Source of the DNA: DASSUC01 sp035649895
GTDB lineage: Bacteria; Actinomycetota; Actinomycetes; Mycobacteriales; Micromonosporaceae
NCBI GenBank assembly: GCA_035649895.1
Contig: DASRIS010000058.1
Coordinates: forward strand, 1-16,388
Reading direction: 5' to 3'
DNA: 16,388 bases
Shown here: in pieces, positions 1-5,375 of the stretch
Numbering within the stretch: position 1 is the first letter of the stretch
How the letters are laid out: the number at the start of each line of letters is the position of its first letter
Position numbers and translations under genes: made by a program
The notes under the pieces: generated by a model
What the model was told of the DNA's origin: nothing
The model's input: only the letters and a program-made list of their open reading frames with translations
The model's database searches: none

Positions 1-1
1 G

Positions 2-613
2 CGGCCGGCCGGCTCGGCGCTGCGCCGCATGGCCGACGTGGCCCGGCTCGCCGTCACCTGGCAGATGTGCTTCCTCTACGCGGTCGGCTTCGGCGGCTTC
101 GTCGCGTTCAGCGTCTACCTCCCGGCCTACCTGCGCACCGCCTACGAGCTCCCGGTCAACGACGCGGCCCTGCGTACCGCCGGGTTCGTCGTCCTCGCGG
201 TCATCGCCCGGCCCGTCGGCGGCTGGCTCTCCGACCGGTTCCGCCCCGTGCCCGTGCTGATCTGGTGCTTCACCGGGGTGGCCGGGCTCGCCGTGGTCCA
301 GGCGTTCCAGCCGGCGCTGGTCCCGCTGGGCACGGTCGCCTTCCTGGGCATGGCCGCGCTGCTCGGCGCGGCGGCCGGCGCCGTCTTCGCCCTCGTCGGC
401 AAGGTCGCGCCCGCGGACAAGGTCGGCACGGTCACCGGCCTGGTGGGCGCCGCCGGCGGCCTGGGCGGCTTTGTCCCACCACTGGTCATGGGCTGGGTCT
501 ACGGCATCGAGGAGTCCTACGCCATCGGCCTCATGCTGCTCTCCGACGTCGCCCTCGCCGCCGCGGTCTACACCGCGGTCAAGATGGGCGGCCTCGCGCG
601 CCACCCGCACTGA
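2..613 (+). CDS. NarK-family nitrate/nitrite MFS transporter, C-terminal half (5' partial)
   Basis: The reading frame is open from base 2, so the gene begins outside the window; about 203 residues with roughly six membrane segments are visible, matching TM7-12 of a 12-TM major facilitator. Visible landmarks are the MFS loop motif RPVGGWLSDRF and, in a later helix, the glycine-rich stretch GLVGAAGGLGGFVPP, which is the second nitrate signature of the NarK/NasA family. The family moves nitrate in and/or nitrite out across the cytoplasmic membrane; which of these applies cannot be told from half a protein. An internal ATG at base 29 exists but lies inside the fold and is not the true start. The next gene, an Acg-type nitroreductase, starts about 200 bases downstream on the same strand. 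Family assignment is firm; substrate direction is not. Confidence 0.9.
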   Translation, partial: RPAGSALRRMADVARLAVTWQMCFLYAVGFGGFVAFSVYLPAYLRTAYELPVNDAALRTAGFVVLAVIARPVGGWLSDRFRPVPVLIWCFTGVAGLAVVQAFQPALVPLGTVAFLGMAALLGAAAGAVFALVGKVAPADKVGTVTGLVGAAGGLGGFVPPLVMGWVYGIEESYAIGLMLLSDVALAAAVYTAVKMGGLARHPH

Positions 614-747
614 CCGGTGCCGCGCCCGCCCGACACCCCACCGGCCAGAACCCCGACAGCTCCACCGGCCCGCACGCGCTGACCCCTCCGCCGGCCAGCA
701 CCTGGCAGCCCAGCACCCGCCGGCCCGGTCGAGCGGCACCCGACGGT

Positions 748-762
748 GGGACCACTGGCCCT
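748..762. promoter_or_regulatory. candidate DevR/OsdR-like operator
   Basis: GGGACCACTGGCCCT is a near-palindrome (6 of 7 arm positions pair around a central C), ending about 47 bases before the nitroreductase start. DosR/DevR-type response regulators of actinobacteria bind GGGAC-type dyads of similar size, and Acg nitroreductases are classic members of such regulons. The link is inference: no response regulator is in the window and I cannot score the site against a matrix. Confidence 0.4.
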
Positions 763-798
763 ACCCAAGCCACCAGGGCCGCTGCTGTGCTGAAGGCC

Positions 799-803
799 GG
801 AGG
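799..803 (+). promoter_or_regulatory. ribosome binding site deciding the nitroreductase start
   Basis: GGAGG lies 6 bases before the ATG at 810. The frame is open much further upstream (to 471), but only this ATG has a Shine-Dalgarno site and gives the expected family N-terminus. Confidence 0.8.
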
Positions 804-809
804 TGCCCG

Positions 810-1844
810 ATGAGCGTACTCACGACCGACCCTACGACGGCGGCCGATGTCCCGGACCGCGCCGGCCTGAGCGAGGCGGCCCTCACGGCGTGCGTGCGGG
901 CGGCCATCGCCGCTCCATCCCTGCACAACAGCCAGCCGTGGCGGTTCCGCATCCGCGACGGCGGCATAGATGTCTACGCCGACTGGCGCCGCCGGGTGGA
1001 GGTCGTCGACCCGTCCGGTCGGGAGCTGCTCATCAGCGTCGGGGCGGCCGTGCTCAACCTGCGCGTGGCAATGGCGCACCAGGGGCGGGTGCCGGTGCTG
1101 CAGCCGTGGCCCGACCCGGCCGAGCCGGACCTCGTCGCCCACGTCGCGCCAGGCCGGCCCGCTCCGCCAACCGACGCGCTGACCGCGCTCGCCGAGGCGA
1201 TCCCCCGCCGGCACACCAACCGCCGGCCGTTCGCGGAGCTGACCGTGCCGGCATCGGTGGTCGAGGAGCTGACCTGGGCGGCGGACATGGAAGGCGCCCG
1301 GCTGCGCGTCGCCGACCCGCCGAGCCGGGCGGCCATCCTCAGCCTGGTCCACACCGCCGGAGCACACCTGCGTGCCCACGGCATCTACCCGGCCGAGCTG
1401 GACGAGCGGCGGCCGGGCACGCATCGCCGCCGCCCGCGCCCGGGCTTGCCGCCTCAGGCTTTCGGGCCCTGGGACGCGCTGGAGGCCTTGCCACTGCGCG
1501 ACTTCGGCCTGACCCAGCCGAAGCTGCACCGCGGCACCGACCCGTTCCAGCCCTACCCGACGCTGGTCGTGCTCTCGACCGACGGCGACACCAGGGACCA
1601 CTGGCTGCGGGCCGGTCAGTCCTTGGAGCGGCTGCTCCTGATGGCGACCGTACGCGGTCTGGCCGCGACCCCGACCAGCCGGCCGCTGGAGGTCCCGGCG
1701 CTGCGCAAGCTGCTCAGCGACGCCGCAGCCGGATGGTGGCCGCAGGTGGTCCTGCGGCTGGGCTACTGCCAGCCGACCACGTCCACCCGCCGCCGTCCCC
1801 TGGCCGAGGTGCTGCTCCCGGCGCCCACCGGCGCCGGGAGCTGA
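810..1844 (+). CDS. Acg-family FMN-binding nitroreductase
   Basis: 344 residues, the usual length for the Acg/Rv3131-type nitroreductase-like family of actinobacteria. Visible family features are AAIAAPSLHNSQPWRF (residues 32-46, FMN-binding edge), RRHTNRRPF (133-141), the helix AGQSLERLLLMATVRGLAATP (268-288) and the C-terminal strand PQVVLRLGYC (311-320). Members are tandem nitroreductase folds that bind FMN; the mycobacterial homologues are induced by hypoxia and nitric oxide through DosR, and their substrate is not settled. The start was chosen because GGAGG sits 6 bases upstream. A candidate DevR-like dyad lies at 748-762. The upstream nitrate transporter points the same way, so a nitrogen-oxide or redox-stress role fits. 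The last codons form a perfect hairpin. Enzymatic substrate is unknown. Confidence 0.9.
   Translation: MSVLTTDPTTAADVPDRAGLSEAALTACVRAAIAAPSLHNSQPWRFRIRDGGIDVYADWRRRVEVVDPSGRELLISVGAAVLNLRVAMAHQGRVPVLQPWPDPAEPDLVAHVAPGRPAPPTDALTALAEAIPRRHTNRRPFAELTVPASVVEELTWAADMEGARLRVADPPSRAAILSLVHTAGAHLRAHGIYPAELDERRPGTHRRRPRPGLPPQAFGPWDALEALPLRDFGLTQPKLHRGTDPFQPYPTLVVLSTDGDTRDHWLRAGQSLERLLLMATVRGLAATPTSRPLEVPALRKLLSDAAAGWWPQVVLRLGYCQPTTSTRRRPLAEVLLPAPTGAGS
1815..1840 (+). terminator. hairpin at the end of the nitroreductase gene
   Basis: Perfect 11-bp inverted repeat (1815-1825 with 1830-1840) around a 4-base loop CACC, ending just before the TGA stop. There is no T-run, as is common for actinobacterial terminators. 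It overlaps coding sequence, so it could also be incidental, but the perfect pairing and position favour a terminator. Confidence 0.55.
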
Positions 1845-2148
1845 ACCCGAGGCCGGTGGCCCACTCGACGATCCTCAGTGGAGAGTCGGGCAGCTGCACC
1901 CGCGCGCAGGCGCCGGTTGGGGCATCGGAGCGCGGGGCGGGGGCGAAGGCTCCAGAGCCGGTCCGGAGGAGCCCGACGGAGCCGCCCGCGGGGAGACCGT
2001 GCCGACCGGCGGGGGCTGCGTGGGGCGACCCCTCCGTATCTATAGGGTCTGCCGTAGGGTCTCTTTCCCCTGGCAGCCGGTGCCGGTGGCTGCTCTTGGT
2101 GGATACAGTGGCCCCACGCTCGCCCGAGCGGATCTTCAAGGAGCTTGC
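1845..2148. other. gene-free spacer before the protease gene
   Basis: No convincing gene in 304 bases; the protease frame is open back to 1999 but has no signal peptide or ribosome site there. The only pattern is a short direct repeat TAGGGTCT at 2043-2050 and 2055-2062 (12-base period), which could be a regulator site or a -10-like element. No clear -35/-10 pair was seen. Confidence 0.4.
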
Positions 2149-2964
2149 ATGGTCAAGAAGGTACTTGCGGTTGCGGTCACGGCTCTCGCCGCGCTCGCGG
2201 TGTCGGGCGCTCCGGCCGCCGCCATCACCGACGGCGAGCTTGACGGCAACCGCCACCCGTACGTCGGCCTGATGATCGCCCAGGACGCCAACGGCAACCC
2301 GCTGTGGCGTTGCAGCGGCACCCTGCTGTCGTCCACCCTCTTCCTCACCGCCGGCCACTGCACCGAGGCCCCCGCCGCCCACGTCGAGATCTGGTTCGAC
2401 GCGGACGTCGAGTCGGGCATCCCGGGCAACGGCTACCCGAACAACGGCGATGTCGGCGGCACGCCATACACCCACCCCAGCTACGACACGAACGCCTTCT
2501 TCAGGTACGACCTCGGCGCCGTGGTCCTGGACACCCCGGTGCAGATGAGCGCGTACGGCATGCTGCCGCAGCTGGACGTCCTGGACCAGCTGGCCACCCA
2601 GCGCGGCCACAAGGACGTCACCTTCACCGCGGTCGGCTACGGGCTGCAGCAGAGCTTCCCGGACGCGGCCTCGTTCCTGGAGCACAACCAGCGGGTGCGG
2701 ATGCTCGCGACCCCGCACCTGGTGCAGATCAACACGCCCGGGTTCACCGGTGACTTCTCGATCCTGCTGTCGAACAACGCCAGCACCGGCGGCACCTGCT
2801 TCGGCGACTCCGGCGGCCCCAACTTCATCGGCAGCTCCCGCGTGCTCGCCGGGGTGACCTCCTTCGGTCTCAACGGCACCTGCGCCGGCACCGGCGGCGT
2901 CTACCGCGTCGACCGCGCCGACGACCTCAACTGGCTGTACTCCACCTTCGGTAGCCACCTGTAA
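2149..2964 (+). CDS. secreted trypsin-fold (S1 family) serine protease
   Basis: 271 residues. The start is set by AAGGAG 5 bases upstream and by a Sec signal peptide directly after it: basic MVKK, a hydrophobic core, then APAAA with predicted cleavage after residue 25. Cleavage would leave ITDG at the N-terminus, equivalent to the IVGG of active chymotrypsin-fold enzymes, so the enzyme may be made without a long propeptide. The triad is His70 (LTAGHC), Asp121 (YDLGAVVL) and Ser221 (GDSGGP). Cys55-Cys71 and Cys217-Cys245 are likely disulfides. Six residues before the catalytic Ser, where trypsin has Asp189, there is Gly215, so Arg/Lys specificity is unlikely; an elastase- or chymotrypsin-like preference is inferred. 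It acts outside the cell. It appears monocistronic, with a strong terminator 40 bases downstream. Confidence 0.93.
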   Translation: MVKKVLAVAVTALAALAVSGAPAAAITDGELDGNRHPYVGLMIAQDANGNPLWRCSGTLLSSTLFLTAGHCTEAPAAHVEIWFDADVESGIPGNGYPNNGDVGGTPYTHPSYDTNAFFRYDLGAVVLDTPVQMSAYGMLPQLDVLDQLATQRGHKDVTFTAVGYGLQQSFPDAASFLEHNQRVRMLATPHLVQINTPGFTGDFSILLSNNASTGGTCFGDSGGPNFIGSSRVLAGVTSFGLNGTCAGTGGVYRVDRADDLNWLYSTFGSHL

Positions 2965-3006
2965 GGGCCGGCCACCGGTAAGGGCATAGCCCAAGTAGCT
3001 ATGCAA

Positions 3007-3045
3007 CGAGGCGCCCCCGCACCAGCCCGGTGCGGGGGCGCCTCG
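3007..3045. terminator. strong terminator between convergent protease and GST genes
   Basis: Perfect 17-bp inverted repeat (3007-3023 with 3029-3045) around the loop AGCCC, very GC-rich. It lies between the protease stop (2964) and the stop of the minus-strand GST gene (3203), so it can serve both transcripts. No T-run is needed in high-GC hosts. Confidence 0.85.
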
Positions 3046-3104
3046 CGTCCTGCCCGAGCGCGCCCGCCCGCGTAACGGGGCGAGCTCAGCCACGCGGCGC
3101 GTTT

Positions 3105-3202
3105 CCGCGGGCGCGGATCTCGCGCCGGCGCTGGCCGCAGGCCGCGGGCGCGGGTCTCGCGCGGGCGCTGGCCGGCGGGCACGGGGTCTCGCGCGGGCGC
3201 GC
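3105..3202. repeat. degenerate tandem repeat, about 37-bp unit
   Basis: Two copies of a 37-base unit start at 3105 and 3142 with few differences; a third, shortened copy (16 bases GGTCTCGCGCGGGCGC identical to copy two) follows 32 bases later at 3185. The array lies in the untranslated 3' flank of the GST gene. No function is evident. Confidence 0.6.
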
Positions 3203-4228
3203 TCAGCCGCGCAGCGGGGTGTGCCCGGCCGGGACCACCTCGTCCGGCCGGGGCGGCGGTGGCGGCGTACCGTCCCCGAACGGCGAGCCACCCAGCTCCT
3301 CCCGACCGTGCGGCTCCAGCCAGCCGGTCAGGTCCGGACCGGCCGGCACGATCCCGGTCGGGTTGATATGGCTGTGCACCTCGTAGTAGTGCCGCTTGAT
3401 GTGGTCGAAGTCGATGGTGTCGCCGATGCCGGGGGTCTGGAACAGGTCCCGGGCGTACGCCCACAGCACCGGCAGCTCGGTGAGCTTGTGCCGGTTGCAC
3501 TTGAAGTGCCCGTGGTAGACCGGATCAAAGCGCACCAAGGTGACGAACAGCCGGATGTCCGCCTCGGTGACCGCGTCACCGACGAGGTAGCGCTGCCCCG
3601 CTAGCCGGGCCGAGAGCCAGTCCAGCCGGTCGAACAGCCGGTGGTACGCGCTCTCGTACGCCTCCTGGTTGCCGCCGAAGCCGCAGCGGTACACGCCGTT
3701 GTTGACGTCGGTGAACACGGCCTGGTTGACCTCGTCGATCTCCTCGCGCAGCGGCTCGGGGTAGAGATCGGGAGCGCCGGGGCGGTGGTGGGCCCGCCAC
3801 TGGCTGGACAGGTCCAGGGTGATCTGCGCGAAGTCGTTGGTGACGACCTGGCCGGTGCGGATGTCCACGATGGCGGGCACGGTGATGCCCCGTTCATAGC
3901 CGGGGAACCGGGCGAAGTACGCCTCCTGCAGCCGCTCGATGCCCAGGACCGGGTCGCGCCCGCCCGGGTCGAGGTCAAAGGTCCAGCTGCGTACGTCGTG
4001 TGTCGGCCCGGCCACCCCCATGGACAGCACGTCCTCGAGGCCGAGCAGGCGGCGGACGATGATCGCGCGGTTCGCCCAGGGGCAGGCCCGGCTGACCACG
4101 AGGCGGTAGCGGCCGGGCTCGACCGGGAAGCCGTCCCGCCCGTCCGCGGTGATGCGGGTGGCGATGTAGCGCATGTCGCGGGTGAACTCGCCGGGCGGGT
4201 TGCGGAAGCTGGTAGCTGTGTCGGCCAT
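3203..4228 (-). CDS. Xi-class glutathione S-transferase (ECM4/YqjG-type S-glutathionyl-hydroquinone reductase)
   Basis: 341 residues from the ATG at 4228; a TTG 18 bases further upstream is open too but lacks a ribosome site. The thioredoxin-like half carries the catalytic Cys49 in CPWA, the Xi-class active site, and the helical C-terminal half carries NNGVYRCGFG (177-186), TEADIRLFVTLVRFD (221-235) and the family's closing HYYEVHSHINPTGIVPAGP (280-298). The family reductively removes glutathione from glutathionyl-hydroquinones. Actinobacteria mostly use mycothiol instead of glutathione, so the thiol partner here is uncertain. The last 35 or so residues form an unusual proline-rich tail (PPPPPRP). 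It is convergent with the protease and divergent from the small gene at 4311. Family is firm, physiological substrate is not. Confidence 0.9.
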   Translation of the reverse strand: MADTATSFRNPPGEFTRDMRYIATRITADGRDGFPVEPGRYRLVVSRACPWANRAIIVRRLLGLEDVLSMGVAGPTHDVRSWTFDLDPGGRDPVLGIERLQEAYFARFPGYERGITVPAIVDIRTGQVVTNDFAQITLDLSSQWRAHHRPGAPDLYPEPLREEIDEVNQAVFTDVNNGVYRCGFGGNQEAYESAYHRLFDRLDWLSARLAGQRYLVGDAVTEADIRLFVTLVRFDPVYHGHFKCNRHKLTELPVLWAYARDLFQTPGIGDTIDFDHIKRHYYEVHSHINPTGIVPAGPDLTGWLEPHGREELGGSPFGDGTPPPPPRPDEVVPAGHTPLRG

Positions 4229-4310
4229 GCCAGCATCGTTCCCCAAGCAAGGCTGCCCATGCGAGGGCCGGCCACCGGTTTGCCACCCTGACCCCGGGTA
4301 CGGCGACCGT

Positions 4311-4535
4311 ATGGCTACACGCAGCGAGGATGCGCTCCTGGTCGGTGGCCCCCGGGACCAGACGCCGTTCGCGGCCGAGCAGGCGGCCCTGGTGGAGCTG
4401 GAGATCGACGGTCTGGTCCACCGCTACATCCGCACTACGCAGGAGCGTGACTGGCGGGAGCGTCGCGTGACCGTCTACAACTACGACGGAGTGGTGGACC
4501 CGGACGGCGCCATGCCCGGCGTAGAGTCGCGCTAG
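4311..4535 (+). CDS. small protein, possibly DUF5988-like
   Basis: 74 residues from the ATG at 4311, starting MATRSEDALLVGGPRDQ. The LLVGGP motif near the N-terminus and the short length recall the DUF5988 family of small actinobacterial proteins, but I am matching this by eye and it is tentative. The rest is charged and predicted soluble, with the stretch DGLVHRYIRTTQERDWRERR and an ending VTVYNYDGVVDPDG. No membrane segment or signal peptide. The frame is open further upstream (to 4173), but that part would overlap the divergent GST coding region and reads as its shadow. There is no strong Shine-Dalgarno site at this ATG. A hairpin 50 bases after the stop is a plausible terminator. Function unknown. 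Confidence 0.6.
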   Translation: MATRSEDALLVGGPRDQTPFAAEQAALVELEIDGLVHRYIRTTQERDWRERRVTVYNYDGVVDPDGAMPGVESR

Positions 4536-4585
4536 CGCCAGTTCATCACATAGGGCACACGGCGAGTCACCGTCGGCAACAATGT

Positions 4586-4617
4586 CGGTCCCGGGGCCCT
4601 CTGGGGCCCAGGGACCG
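4586..4617 (+). terminator. hairpin after the 74-aa gene
   Basis: A 14-bp inverted repeat with one mismatch (4586-4599 with 4604-4617), loop TCTG, very GC-rich, about 50 bases after the stop at 4535. A terminator for the small gene is the simplest reading. Confidence 0.6.
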
Positions 4618-4650
4618 GACCATTGACCGCACACCGCCACCCCGGCTGGA

Positions 4651-4681
4651 GGTGCGTGGCCCGGGGGGAAGGCCACGCACC
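4651..4681 (+). other. second strong hairpin in the spacer
   Basis: Perfect 11-bp inverted repeat (4651-4661 with 4671-4681) with a 9-base loop CGGGGGGAA, 34 bases after the previous hairpin. With that hairpin it makes a tandem structured element that could be a double terminator, a leader structure or a small RNA. Which of these cannot be told from sequence alone. Confidence 0.5.
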
Positions 4682-4884
4682 CCCGTCGCCCACCGTCGCA
4701 GCCCTTTGGCAGTACGGCAGCGAGGACCTGTGCCAAGTCAGCATGTGCATTTGCAGAACCATCGTCGCTCTACGATGCCGGCCGGACATCCGCCACCTGA
4801 CTCGGTTGCCTACGCCAGGCCGGGCGACCGCTCGTTCATATGTCAGTGAGTTGGCCGTTCTTCCTACGCCACCCGCTCGCGATG

Positions 4885-4905
4885 CTGTCAGTGGGGAACT
4901 GACAG
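4885..4905. promoter_or_regulatory. palindromic operator candidate upstream of the 96-aa ORF
   Basis: CTGTCAG and CTGACAG form a perfect 7-bp dyad around a 7-base spacer, 56 bases before the GTG at 4962. The half-site TGTCAGTG also occurs at 4841-4848, 45 bases upstream. Size and symmetry suit a dimeric repressor; the binding protein is unknown. Confidence 0.4.
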
Positions 4906-4961
4906 GCCGTGTCCGTCCACAGTGAACGGATACGCCTGCGGCCGACTGGAAGGCGAAGATC

Positions 4962-5252
4962 GTGAGCGTACTGCGCCGTGGCGACGAGGATATGCACTAC
5001 AGCGACAACTCCCACCGCTGGATCGCACCCCCCGACGTGGACCAGAGCGCCTGGGATGCGGGACTGCGGGCGCACCTGAGCCAGCACCTGTCGACGGTCG
5101 GCGGCCCGGCCAGGAGCGAGGAGCCACGCCCGCCACACCTGATGCGCCACCGCAACAGCCGGGTGCCGGAGCCGAAAAGCGCCGCCATGACACCGCGGCG
5201 CACCCCGGCCCTCCCGAAGGCTCCCGCCCTCCCGAAAGGAGCAGCGGCCTGA
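4962..5252 (+). CDS. hypothetical 96-aa protein
   Basis: I do not recognise this protein. The GTG at 4962 is preceded by GGAAGG at 4948-4953 with 8 bases between, and codon third positions are mostly G or C as in neighbouring genes, both favouring a real gene. An in-frame ATG at 4992 has a ribosome site too close to use well. The N-terminal 45 residues are mixed (HYSDNSHRWIAPPDVDQSAWDAGLRAHLSQHL) and could form one amphipathic helix; the second half is basic, proline-rich and probably disordered, ending with a doubled ALPK motif. No signal peptide or membrane segment. It is convergent with the LuxR gene, with a shared terminator between them. Confidence 0.5.
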   Translation: MSVLRRGDEDMHYSDNSHRWIAPPDVDQSAWDAGLRAHLSQHLSTVGGPARSEEPRPPHLMRHRNSRVPEPKSAAMTPRRTPALPKAPALPKGAAA

Positions 5253-5313
5253 CCGCGCAGGAACCGGTTGACCGCCGCGCTGAAGGCAGCGGCGGCCAGC
5301 CGGAGCAGGAGAA

Positions 5314-5349
5314 GACCGACCGCCGCTCCGCAGGGAGCGGCGGTCGGTC
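5314..5349. terminator. bidirectional terminator between the 96-aa ORF and the LuxR gene
   Basis: Perfect 16-bp inverted repeat (5314-5329 with 5334-5349), loop GCAG, lying between two convergent stops (5252 on plus, 5376 on minus). Its position and perfect pairing make a shared terminator likely. Confidence 0.8.
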
Positions 5350-5375
5350 GGGACGGGGCGGGTCCGGTCGCCGGG

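Noticed and set aside
579..1601. 340-aa minus-strand open frame
   Set aside because: Antisense to the nitroreductase, with arginine- and glycine-rich composition typical of GC-rich shadow frames.
1714..3291. 525-aa minus-strand open frame
   Set aside because: It is the antisense shadow of the nitroreductase end and the protease; the protease has a signal peptide, full triad and ribosome site.
4341..4358. GGGACC-containing dyad inside the 74-aa gene
   Set aside because: It resembles the DevR-like site but lies within coding sequence and not upstream of any gene start.
4623..4925. 100-aa open frame in the spacer
   Set aside because: It starts at a TTG without a ribosome site, runs through a strong hairpin and a palindrome, and has no coding-like features.
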